Shown one piece after another: positions 35,953 to 44,819 of a DNA stretch of 64,000 nt (positions within the stretch are counted from its first letter, which is position 1; every line of letters begins with the position of its first letter). The notes below the pieces were generated by a model. The model was given only the letters and a program-made list of their open reading frames with translations, searched no databases and had not been told where the DNA came from. The position numbers and the translations under genes are program-made. The DNA is from Myroides phaeus (GTDB taxonomy: Bacteria; Bacteroidota; Bacteroidia; Flavobacteriales; Flavobacteriaceae). The DNA is taken from the NCBI RefSeq assembly GCF_900099675.1, contig NZ_FNDQ01000006.1, positions 1 through 64,000 of the forward strand, given 5' to 3'.

Positions 35953-37152
35953 CTATTTTTCGATAGTTTTGTACACTTTTAAAGCTTCATTTAAGATTTT
36001 AGCAGACTGAATTAAATCGTCTTTTTTCAACACATAAGCCATACGTGCTTCATCAAGACCAACACCTGGTGTAGAGTAAAACCCTTCTGCAGGCGCAATC
36101 ATTACAGTAGCTCCATTGTAGTCGTATTCTTCCAATAACCATTTAGCAAAGTCCTCTGCGTTTTTGATAGGGAATTTAGCCACACAATAGAAAGAACCGT
36201 GAGGAACAGTTACTTGAATTCCCTCAATTTTTTGAAGTTCAGCAATAAATACATCTCTTCTTTCTTTGTACTCTGTAATAACCTCGTCAAAGTAAGATTG
36301 TGGAGTATCTAAAGCAGCCTCAGCAGCAATTTGTTCGTATGTAGGAGGAGAAAGACGGGCTTGAGCAAACTTCATAACCGCATTCATCAATTCTTTGTTT
36401 TTAGAAACAATACATCCGATACGAGCACCACACATACTGTATCGTTTAGAAACAGAGTCAATTACAATAGCGTTGTTTGCCAAAGCAGGGATGCTCAATA
36501 CAGAAACGTGTTTGTATCCGTCATAAGCAAACTCGCGGTAAACCTCGTCAGCAATTAAGAATAAATCGTGTTTTACCACTAATTCTGCCAACTGATTCAT
36601 CTCTTCTTCAGAGTATAAATAACCAGTTGGGTTACCTGGATTACAGATTAAGATTGCTTTTGTTTTTGGCGTGATTAATTTCTCAAATTCAGAGATTGCC
36701 GGAAGAGCAAACCCGTTGTCGATAGACGACATAACCGGAACGATATTTACGCCATTAGAAGCAGAAAATCCGTTGTAGTTAGCGTAGAATGGTTCAGGAA
36801 TAATTACTTCATCTCCTGGGTCCATTGTACTCCCTAAAGCAAATAATAAAGCTTCAGAACCCCCAGTTGTTACAATAATATCTGTGAATTCAACCGTAGG
36901 GTCAATTGTTTGGTAGTATTTAGCTAATTTTTTTCTATAACTTTCAAAACCAGCAGAGTGGCTGTATTCTAAAACGTCAATAGAAGCATTTTTAACCGCC
37001 TGAAGCGCAAGTTCTGGCGTTTTTATATCAGGTTGTCCAATGTTCAAGTGGTAAACGTGGTTTCCTTTTCTTTTTGCCGTTTCAGCAAAAGGAACCAATT
37101 TTCTAATAGGAGACTCTGGCATCAAGTGCCCTTTTTTTGAGATCTTTGGCAT
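35953..37152 (-). CDS. PLP-dependent class I/II aminotransferase
   Basis: The 399-residue fold-type I aminotransferase has the N-terminal LNIGQPDIKTPE, TTGGSEALLFAL (phosphate-binding region), ICNPGNPTGYLYS, IADEVYREFAYDG and the PLP lysine in DSVSKRYSMCGARIG (about 230-244). The late SFYCVAKFP replaces the usual substrate-contact segment. It resembles the aspartate/aromatic aminotransferase AspC/AspB group. The exact amino acid cannot be assigned, and alanine or aspartate is most likely. It is monocistronic, divergent from the cytochrome c gene. Confidence 0.9.
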   Translation of the reverse strand: MPKISKKGHLMPESPIRKLVPFAETAKRKGNHVYHLNIGQPDIKTPELALQAVKNASIDVLEYSHSAGFESYRKKLAKYYQTIDPTVEFTDIIVTTGGSEALLFALGSTMDPGDEVIIPEPFYANYNGFSASNGVNIVPVMSSIDNGFALPAISEFEKLITPKTKAILICNPGNPTGYLYSEEEMNQLAELVVKHDLFLIADEVYREFAYDGYKHVSVLSIPALANNAIVIDSVSKRYSMCGARIGCIVSKNKELMNAVMKFAQARLSPPTYEQIAAEAALDTPQSYFDEVITEYKERRDVFIAELQKIEGIQVTVPHGSFYCVAKFPIKNAEDFAKWLLEEYDYNGATVMIAPAEGFYSTPGVGLDEARMAYVLKKDDLIQSAKILNEALKVYKTIEK

Positions 37153-37360
37153 AATTTATAATTTAGTTTGTCAATTTATACAATATTTTACTGTGTTAAA
37201 AGTGTGCTTTAAATATTGCGTAGTGTAAGCATCCACAAATGTAATTGATTTTAGTTATAGTTGAATAGTAAAATCATTACTAAATAATAAGTTAAATATA
37301 CCTTATAGCTTAGGTTTTTGGTTATTTTTGTTGAACTATAAAACAACGTATTAACAACTC

Positions 37361-40300
37361 ATGGATAAAAAAATTATTTCTTTTTTCTCTTCGACAAGGT
37401 TAATGGCGGTTCTTTTCATTGTTTTTGCTGTTGCTTTGGCGATAGGTACCTTCATAGAAGACCGTTACAATACCACCACAGCTCGAATACTAATTTACAA
37501 TACTAAATGGTTTGAAGCCATTATGTTAGTGTTCCTGATTAACTTTATCGGTAATATTAAAAAGTATAGATTGTTTACTAAAGAAAAGTGGGCAACATTT
37601 ATGCTTCACGCAGCTTTCATTCTTATTTTGATCGGTGCGTTTATTACTCGTTATATCAGTTTTGAGGGTATGATGCCGATTCGCGAAGGTGAAACAGCTG
37701 ATAGTATTTTTTCTGACAAAACGTTTTTAACGGTAATGGCAGATGGAGAATATGAAGGAGAGACAAGAAGAAGAACATTTGAAAAACCAATTCTTTTTTC
37801 AGCTGTAACAGACAACAGTTTTACAATGAAAAAAGACTTTAATGGTATTCCTTTCGAAATAGAGTATAAAGACTTTATTATGGGAGCTGAGGAAGTAGTG
37901 GAAGAAGATGCGAATGGTAAGCTATTCTTGAAATTAGTAGAGTCAGGTGATGGAGATCGTCACGAACATTATTTAGAAGAAGGACAAGTTGCAAACATTC
38001 ACAATGTCTTGTTTTCTTTCAACTCACCTACAGATGGTGCAATTAACATTACTAAAGAAGGAGATAACTATTTTATGGAGACTCCTTTTGGCGGTACGTT
38101 TATGGTGATGGCAACACAAGCTCAAAATGATGTGTTTGCAGGAACTAAAGAACCGTTAAACTTCCGTTCTTTATATAGCTTAGCAGGTACGCAATTTGTA
38201 TTGCCTGAAATGCCTATTAAAGGTAAAAAAGTATTGAAGTCTGACGGAGATTTCAAAAGTAGAACAAGTACTGATGCTCTTGTGCTAACTGTAAAATCTC
38301 AAGGAAAAGAGGAAGAAGTAACTCTTATGGGGAAAGCAGGTAGAATGGGAGAACCTCAAGCATTTCAATTGGGAGACTTAGAGTTTACAATGATGTTTGG
38401 TAGTAAAGTATATACTACTCCTTTTAAAATTAAATTAAACAAGTTTATTGCTGAAAAATATCCAGGAACAGAAAGAAGTTATTCTGCTTTTGAAAGCCAG
38501 GTTTCTGTAATTGATGGGGATGATTCTTTTGACGCGAGAATTTATATGAATAATATTCTTGACCATAAAGGATACCGTTTCTTCCAAGCAGAGTTTGACC
38601 GTGATGAAAAAGGGACTATCCTTTCTGTAAACCACGATTTCTGGGGAACGTGGATTACGTATATCGGATATACGTTCTTATACATCGGGTTGTTAGCAAT
38701 CTTATTTGATAAAAATACAAGATTTAGCGATTTGAAACGTAAATTAGATAAAGTGAGAGAGAAAAAGGCTTCAATGCTTACTATGTTATTGTTGTTCTTT
38801 TCTATTGGTTCTTTCGCTCAACACAATCACGAAGTACCAACTAAACCATCTGCTGCGGTAATCGACTCGATTATTACAGCAAATGCGATTAAACCAGAAC
38901 ACGCAGCGAAGTTTGGAGAATTGGTAGTGCAAGATTACGGTGGACGTATGAAGCCTATTAATACGTTTGCTTCTGAATTAATGCGTAAAATTTACCAAAA
39001 GGAAACGTATAATGGATTGAATGCAGATCAGGTGTTCTTATCTATGACGCAGTTTACTGTGGCACAACAAATGCAAGGTGCTCCTAACTTTTGGTATTAT
39101 GCACCTATCATTAAATTGCCTCGTGGTAATGATAAAATGACAGAGGTTTTGGGACTTCCAAAGAATGAGAAGTATGCTACGTTTATTGATTTCTTTGACG
39201 ATAATGCAAACTATAAGTTAGCTGAATACGTTGATGATGCAAATCACAGTACAATTAAGAATAAGTTCCAAACGGACTTCTTAGATATGGACGGAAAGGT
39301 TGCGTTGTTAAATTCGGCTTTTATGACGCGTATGTTAACTGTATTTCCAATACCTGGACACGAAAACAGTAAATGGGTTTCTCCATTGGAGTTAAATGAA
39401 GCTGGATTGAAAGGAATGGATTCTACATTTGCAAAGAGTATTTTACCTCGTATGTATATCCCTGCTTTGTTTGAGGCAAAAGAATCGGGTAATTACGACA
39501 AGGCAGATGAGTATTTGAGTAACCTAAAAACTTTCCAACAGGCATACGGTAAAACAATTATCCCTTCAGAAAGTAAGATTAAGTTTGAGATTTTATATAA
39601 CAAGTATGATATTTTTAAAACATTGTATAGTTACTATATGTTAGCAGCTATTTTAATGTTTGTTTTTATCGTTTCAGAAATATTAAAATCGCGTAAAATC
39701 AACAGAACTATGATTAAAGTAGGAAGTTGGTTTACTGTTCTACTATTTGTTATTCATACCATTGGTTTAGGAGTACGTTGGTACGTTTCTGGACACGCAC
39801 CTTGGAGTGATGCTTATGAGTCTGTTATTTACGTTGGTTGGGCTACAGCTTTATTCGGATTGTACTTTGGACGTAAGTCTGAATTGACAATCGCTTCTAC
39901 AGCATTCGTAGCGGGTATGATTTTATGGGGAGCACACCTTAATTATATGGACCCTGCTATTTCTAACTTACAGCCTGTTTTAAACTCATACTGGTTAATT
40001 ATTCACGTGGCGGTTATTGTAGGTAGTTACGGGCCATTTACTTTGGGAATGATATTAGGGGTAGTTTCGTTAATCTTAATGATTCTTACCAATGAAAAGA
40101 ACAAGAAGCGAATGGATCTTAATATTAAGGAGTTGACTTATATTAACGAGATGGCACTAACAGTAGGACTTGTATTGTTAACTATTGGTAACTTCTTAGG
40201 AGGACAATGGGCTAACGAGAGTTGGGGACGTTACTGGGGATGGGATCCAAAAGAAACGTGGGCATTGATTAGTATTATGGTTTATGCTTTTGTGATTCAC

Positions 40301-40534
40301 GCTCGTTTAGTTCCAGCAATGAGAGGTACTTGGATATACAACTTATTTAGTGTTGTAGCGTACTACTCAATTATGATGACATATTTTGGAGTAAACTTCT
40401 ATTTAAGTGGATTACACTCATATGCATCAGGAGATAAGGTAATTACTCCGGCTGCAGTATGGTATTCAGTAGCATTTATTACGGTATTAGGAGTATTGTC
40501 TTTCTTTAAATATAAGAAGCACTTAAAAAAATAA
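37361..40534 (+). CDS. Fused cytochrome c biogenesis protein (ResB/CcsB-CcsA, System II)
   Basis: The 1057-residue membrane protein has ResB-like helices at about 10-33, 44-64 and 76-95, a long periplasmic section (100-430) and a further helix near 432. Another hydrophobic segment ends GSFAQ near 486, followed by a second periplasmic section. The CcsA domain (about 750-1057) holds the tryptophan-rich haem motif WGRYWGWDPKETW near 957-969, plus conserved His in HTIGLGVRWY, WLIIHVAVI and YAFVIHARL. It delivers haem to apocytochromes and ligates it in the periplasm. The Flavobacteriia usually carry this fused form. The internal SFAQ segment looks like a former signal peptide. Confidence 0.93.
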   Translation: MDKKIISFFSSTRLMAVLFIVFAVALAIGTFIEDRYNTTTARILIYNTKWFEAIMLVFLINFIGNIKKYRLFTKEKWATFMLHAAFILILIGAFITRYISFEGMMPIREGETADSIFSDKTFLTVMADGEYEGETRRRTFEKPILFSAVTDNSFTMKKDFNGIPFEIEYKDFIMGAEEVVEEDANGKLFLKLVESGDGDRHEHYLEEGQVANIHNVLFSFNSPTDGAINITKEGDNYFMETPFGGTFMVMATQAQNDVFAGTKEPLNFRSLYSLAGTQFVLPEMPIKGKKVLKSDGDFKSRTSTDALVLTVKSQGKEEEVTLMGKAGRMGEPQAFQLGDLEFTMMFGSKVYTTPFKIKLNKFIAEKYPGTERSYSAFESQVSVIDGDDSFDARIYMNNILDHKGYRFFQAEFDRDEKGTILSVNHDFWGTWITYIGYTFLYIGLLAILFDKNTRFSDLKRKLDKVREKKASMLTMLLLFFSIGSFAQHNHEVPTKPSAAVIDSIITANAIKPEHAAKFGELVVQDYGGRMKPINTFASELMRKIYQKETYNGLNADQVFLSMTQFTVAQQMQGAPNFWYYAPIIKLPRGNDKMTEVLGLPKNEKYATFIDFFDDNANYKLAEYVDDANHSTIKNKFQTDFLDMDGKVALLNSAFMTRMLTVFPIPGHENSKWVSPLELNEAGLKGMDSTFAKSILPRMYIPALFEAKESGNYDKADEYLSNLKTFQQAYGKTIIPSESKIKFEILYNKYDIFKTLYSYYMLAAILMFVFIVSEILKSRKINRTMIKVGSWFTVLLFVIHTIGLGVRWYVSGHAPWSDAYESVIYVGWATALFGLYFGRKSELTIASTAFVAGMILWGAHLNYMDPAISNLQPVLNSYWLIIHVAVIVGSYGPFTLGMILGVVSLILMILTNEKNKKRMDLNIKELTYINEMALTVGLVLLTIGNFLGGQWANESWGRYWGWDPKETWALISIMVYAFVIHARLVPAMRGTWIYNLFSVVAYYSIMMTYFGVNFYLSGLHSYASGDKVITPAAVWYSVAFITVLGVLSFFKYKKHLKK

Positions 40535-40563
40535 TATATACGTTTATATATAACGCAAGACTT

Positions 40564-40599
40564 AAAAGGTCGGTATCTATTTGATGCCGACCTTTTTTT
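40564..40599 (+). terminator. Intrinsic terminator of the cytochrome c biogenesis gene
   Basis: AAAGGTCGGTATC/GATGCCGACCTTT stem and T run. The following 40600-41119 stretch is very AT-rich and holds no gene I can see. Confidence 0.9.
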
Positions 40600-41119
40600 G
40601 TTTGTAGTTAGCGCTTTGTTTTTAAAGTAAATAGCAGATGGAAAAAGAATTTGTTGATATAAAACTAAAGCTGTAAAAGGATAGCCAGTGTACTAATTAT
40701 TGATGCGAGTAAGAAGAGTAGTAATAAAAAGTAGTTTTTGGGTAGGTAATTAATTGTTTTTTATCCTAAAAGTGTGTTAGTGGCAAAGTTTTTATGCCTT
40801 CGAATTTTTGATAGTACTAGCAGTAGAATAAGGTGTTTTTTTTTAGGATTATTATAGGGAGAAAATGTTAAAAAAGAAGATGTTATATTTCTTTAAACTA
40901 AGAAAAATTAAGTTTTTATTTTTATTAATATAAAAGAAAATTAGGCTTTTTTATTTTGTTTCATTGAGAGATTACCTTTTAAACGCCTTATAATGGAAAC
41001 GATTTGTCAATGTTAAGTGTTTAAAATCTTATTTTAATTAATTATATATATTGTTTTGTTGATAATACTTTAAATAAAGTTAATTTGTGTAAATAATAAT
41101 TGATAATTAACATATAGTG

Positions 41120-41148
41120 TTGTTTTAAGTGTTTTTTTTATAACTTTG
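41120..41148 (+). promoter_or_regulatory. Promoter of the three-gene surface-protein cluster
   Basis: TTG (41120-41122), 18 bp and TAACTTTG (41141-41148). It predicts a start near 41154 and an untranslated leader of about 115 nt before the first ATG, long for this organism and possibly regulatory. Confidence 0.6.
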
Positions 41149-41268
41149 TGATAGAAATAATTCAATAGGATATTCGCGTATTGTGATTTTATTAAGAGAG
41201 TTATTTCTGTCGGACTTGTTGTTATCTGACTAATTTTTTAACGAATACAAACATTTAAAAAAGAAAAG

Positions 41269-42984
41269 ATGAAAAAGAAAATTACTACTCTGTTTTTATT
41301 GGCAATAGGGGCTGTGTCTTACGGACAAGAGGTTACTCCTAAAGATGGACCAGGTATTGGTATCGGACAATCATTGCCATCGCAAGCAGCTATGTTAGAT
41401 ATAGTAGCTGCTAATAAAGGGGTGCTTATTCCACGAATTGAATTGGGAGATCTTAATGTGTTTCAATTAGAAGGAGGCGCTAATGACGAAGGGATGTTAG
41501 TTTATAATAAAACTGCAGTTAGTGCAACTGATCCATCGAAAGCTATTCCTGTAGGTTTTTACTATTGGACTAATGTAGGTACTCCAAGATGGGAATTAAT
41601 TACTTCTGAGTCTGTATTGAATCAAAAGATTGAAAACGTAACTAATGAATTCAATACTAAAATCGATAATCTAACTAAGATTGAAGGAGCTAGTTCTACA
41701 GATTTAAGTTATTTAATGGCATTTACACCTGTAAGCGACGGTTCTTCTTTAGGAGATATGTCTTATTTGATTCCAGAGAAGGATACAGATGGTAATATTA
41801 CTTATAAAAAGGTAGGGATTACTTTTGCTGATTTAGTTGGACAAAGTGAAACAGAAACTTTCATTAGAGAAGTTAAAAAGAAAGTGAAAAATGATAAAGA
41901 TGTAGAGGTAGAGGTAGTTGATTACTATGTTTATTTTTCTGAGTCGGTAGTGCGTGAATGGAAGAAAGCGAATGATGGTGTAGATATAAATGATGCTACA
42001 AAAGGACTTAAAGATAGTGAAGGAACTAAGATTGATGTAATTGGTGCTGTTACTACTAACTTTGGTGATATTTTTAATACTACTGAGAATAAAAAAATTA
42101 TTGAAGAGATCGTTGTTAATACTCCTGGGAATGTTATCGTAAAGAAAGAGGGAGATAAATGGGTGCTTAATTATATTGACGAAAATGGAGATACTCAACT
42201 AGTTGATATTAATACTTTAGAGACAAAAACTAAGGTAGGGAAAAGATCCTATGATGGTAAAGATCTATCAGTTGTAGATTACAAAAATGATGCAACAGAC
42301 GCTAAAAAAGGAGAAATCTTGTATGAGTACTTTGGTGAGGAGAAAGATGATAAAGGGAATCCAATTCCTTATTATATCAATATGACTGCTGATATAGTTA
42401 CAAGTATCCAGAATAATGAAGAATTGAAAAATGAAATCTTTAATACAATTAACAATTTTATTACAGATGGAAGTAATGTTTATTATGGTCCAATAAATAC
42501 AGGAGATACAGAAAATGTATTGTATTACATTGATTCTAATGGAGATAAGAAAGTAATTGACATTTCAGAAAACGTTCTTAACGTAATCACTAATAATCCA
42601 ACAGTTATCGAGAAGATAAAAGAGATTACAGAGGTTAAAGTTGTTGAAGGAAAAGAAGTTGAAACAGGTGATTTTATCAATGGTGATCCAGTATTCAGAA
42701 GGTTGCAAGCTGTGAAAGTAGCTAATGCGGATGGTAAAACATATGGTTATAATAGTGAGTTGTCTGAAGCAATAAAACTAGAAAATGGATTCAAGAGATT
42801 ATTAAGCGTACAGATTCTTGCAAAAGATAAAAGTGTTGTGATGTCTACAGTAACAAGTGTTTCAGGTACTGGAGCTGCATTAACGTTCAAATTTGGAGTT
42901 GGAAATATGTTCTCTACTTTACCTGTTGGTGATTATGATATTGTTTTAGAATATGTTGGAACTAAAAAACCAGTAACTCCTTAA
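41269..42984 (+). CDS. Large secreted surface protein, family copy 1
   Basis: The 571-residue precursor has a signal peptide MKKKITTLFLLAIGAVSYG. Residues 20-110 carry the Bacteroidota surface-protein pattern GIGIGQS...MLDI...NKGVLIPRI...EGMLVYNKTA...VGFYYWTN. A short coiled coil (about 117-138) follows, then a repetitive beta/helix core whose units contain DGSNVYYG...NVLYYIDSNGDKKVIDI. The C-terminal domain ends with the FGVGNMFSTLPVGDYDIVLEYV strand pair. There is no T9SS or LPXTG signal, so the anchoring mode is unknown. Its codons 104-460 share about 1,069 bp, identical by eye, with copy 2. Function is unknown; adhesion or a filament subunit would fit. Confidence 0.85.
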   Translation: MKKKITTLFLLAIGAVSYGQEVTPKDGPGIGIGQSLPSQAAMLDIVAANKGVLIPRIELGDLNVFQLEGGANDEGMLVYNKTAVSATDPSKAIPVGFYYWTNVGTPRWELITSESVLNQKIENVTNEFNTKIDNLTKIEGASSTDLSYLMAFTPVSDGSSLGDMSYLIPEKDTDGNITYKKVGITFADLVGQSETETFIREVKKKVKNDKDVEVEVVDYYVYFSESVVREWKKANDGVDINDATKGLKDSEGTKIDVIGAVTTNFGDIFNTTENKKIIEEIVVNTPGNVIVKKEGDKWVLNYIDENGDTQLVDINTLETKTKVGKRSYDGKDLSVVDYKNDATDAKKGEILYEYFGEEKDDKGNPIPYYINMTADIVTSIQNNEELKNEIFNTINNFITDGSNVYYGPINTGDTENVLYYIDSNGDKKVIDISENVLNVITNNPTVIEKIKEITEVKVVEGKEVETGDFINGDPVFRRLQAVKVANADGKTYGYNSELSEAIKLENGFKRLLSVQILAKDKSVVMSTVTSVSGTGAALTFKFGVGNMFSTLPVGDYDIVLEYVGTKKPVTP

Positions 42985-42999
42985 TTATAAGCTAAAATA

Positions 43000-43035
43000 A
43001 ACAAACACTATAAGTTTAAACTTATAGTGTTTGTT
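43000..43035 (+). repeat. 36-bp perfect palindrome between surface-protein genes 1 and 2
   Basis: AACAAACACTATAAGTTT followed at once by its exact reverse complement. It has no loop and no strong T run, so it may limit read-through or protect the mRNA end rather than terminate fully. A pairing of this kind between the genes could lower expression of copies 2 and 3. Confidence 0.85.
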
Positions 43036-43066
43036 ACAACTTCATAAATACTAAAAATAAAATAAT

Positions 43067-44788
43067 ATGAAAAAAAATATAATTACTTTATTAGTTCTAA
43101 CATTAAGTGTTGGAGCTTTTGCACAAGATAAACCAGGTGTTGGTATTGGTACTAAAAAACCTTCTGCTGCTGCTGTATTGGATGTAGCTGCTGACAATAA
43201 AGGGGTGCTTATTCCGCGTATCAATCTAGGAGATTTAACAAAGTTTGGTTTAGCTAGTGATACTAAGGATGAAGGGATGTTGATTTATAATAAAACAGCG
43301 GTAACTAATATTCCTGTAGGTTTCTATTATTGGACAAATATTGATACTCCAAGATGGGAATTAATTACTTCTGAGTCTGTATTGAATCAAAAGATTGAAA
43401 ACGTAACTAATGAATTCAATACTAAAATCGATAATCTAACTAAGATTGAAGGAGCTAGTTCTACAGATTTAAGTTATTTAATGGCATTTACACCTGTAAG
43501 CGACGGTTCTTCTTTAGGAGATATGTCTTATTTGATTCCAGAGAAGGATACAGATGGTAATATTACTTATAAAAAGGTAGGGATTACTTTTGCTGATTTA
43601 GTTGGACAAAGTGAAACAGAAACTTTCATTAGAGAAGTTAAAAAGAAAGTGAAAAATGATAAAGATGTAGAGGTAGAGGTAGTTGATTACTATGTTTATT
43701 TTTCTGAGTCGGTAGTGCGTGAATGGAAGAAAGCGAATGATGGTGTAGATATAAATGATGCTACAAAAGGACTTAAAGATAGTGAAGGAACTAAGATTGA
43801 TGTAATTGGTGCTGTTACTACTAACTTTGGTGATATTTTTAATACTACTGAGAATAAAAAAATTATTGAAGAGATCGTTGTTAATACTCCTGGGAATGTT
43901 ATCGTAAAGAAAGAGGGAGATAAATGGGTGCTTAATTATATTGACGAAAATGGAGATACTCAACTAGTTGATATTAATACTTTAGAGACAAAAACTAAGG
44001 TAGGGAAAAGATCCTATGATGGTAAAGATCTATCAGTTGTAGATTACAAAAATGATGCAACAGACGCTAAAAAAGGAGAAATCTTGTATGAGTACTTTGG
44101 TGAGGAGAAAGATGATAAAGGGAATCCAATTCCTTATTATATCAATATGACTGCTGATATAGTTACAAGTATCCAGAATAATGAAGAATTGAAAAATGAA
44201 ATCTTTAATACAATTAACAATTTTATTACAGATGGAAGTAATGTTTATTATGGTCCAATAAATACAGGAGATACAGAAAATGTATTGTATTACATTGATT
44301 CTAATGGAGATAAGAAAGTAATTGACATTTCAGAAAACGTTCTTAACGTAATCACTAATAATCCAACAGTTATCGAGAAGATAAAAGAGATTACAGAGGT
44401 TAAAGTTGTTGAAAAAGATGGAGATATACCTACAGGAGAAACAATTAATGGTAAAAAAGTTTACAAAGGGATTTCTACAATCACTGTAGCAGGAAAAGAT
44501 CCTAAAAAGTATGATTCAACATCTGATGCTGCTATTAGCGTTAAGCCAATGAAACAAGTTTATGGTGCTGATGGTAAAGTTACTCTTGAACCAACAAACG
44601 AGGTATTTGGTAGATTACTTCGTGTTTCTGTGTTAGATGTTAATGGTAGTGTGGTAGTTGATTCAGCTACAGATGCTACAGCAGGAGTTGATGGTAAAAG
44701 TTTTGAATTCTATTTTGGAGTAGGTAATATGTATGCGCCTATCTTTGGGGGTACTTATGAGGTTATTTACGAATATGTTGTGAAGTAA
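43067..44788 (+). CDS. Large secreted surface protein, family copy 2
   Basis: This 573-residue precursor has a signal peptide ending VGAFAQ, then the same GIGTKKPSAAAVLDVA...NKGVLIPRI...GFYYWTN head. The core is identical in sequence to copy 1 (about residues 94-449), and a different C-terminal domain follows (KGISTITVAGKDPKK... FGVGNMYAPIFGGTYEVIYEYV, quoted in pieces). Heads are about 60-70 percent alike and tails much less, while the core reads as identical at the DNA level. This implies recent gene conversion rather than simple duplication. It is cotranscribed with the copies before (82 bp) and after (31 bp). Confidence 0.85.
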   Translation: MKKNIITLLVLTLSVGAFAQDKPGVGIGTKKPSAAAVLDVAADNKGVLIPRINLGDLTKFGLASDTKDEGMLIYNKTAVTNIPVGFYYWTNIDTPRWELITSESVLNQKIENVTNEFNTKIDNLTKIEGASSTDLSYLMAFTPVSDGSSLGDMSYLIPEKDTDGNITYKKVGITFADLVGQSETETFIREVKKKVKNDKDVEVEVVDYYVYFSESVVREWKKANDGVDINDATKGLKDSEGTKIDVIGAVTTNFGDIFNTTENKKIIEEIVVNTPGNVIVKKEGDKWVLNYIDENGDTQLVDINTLETKTKVGKRSYDGKDLSVVDYKNDATDAKKGEILYEYFGEEKDDKGNPIPYYINMTADIVTSIQNNEELKNEIFNTINNFITDGSNVYYGPINTGDTENVLYYIDSNGDKKVIDISENVLNVITNNPTVIEKIKEITEVKVVEKDGDIPTGETINGKKVYKGISTITVAGKDPKKYDSTSDAAISVKPMKQVYGADGKVTLEPTNEVFGRLLRVSVLDVNGSVVVDSATDATAGVDGKSFEFYFGVGNMYAPIFGGTYEVIYEYVVK

Positions 44789-44819
44789 TTAAGACTTTAC
44801 ATCAACTAAAATAAATGCT

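Noticed and set aside
41833..42198. 121-codon open frame antisense to surface gene 1, repeated identically at 43598-43963 antisense to gene 2
   Set aside because: Its duplication simply follows the shared core on the other strand; it is Ile/Asn-rich with no domain.
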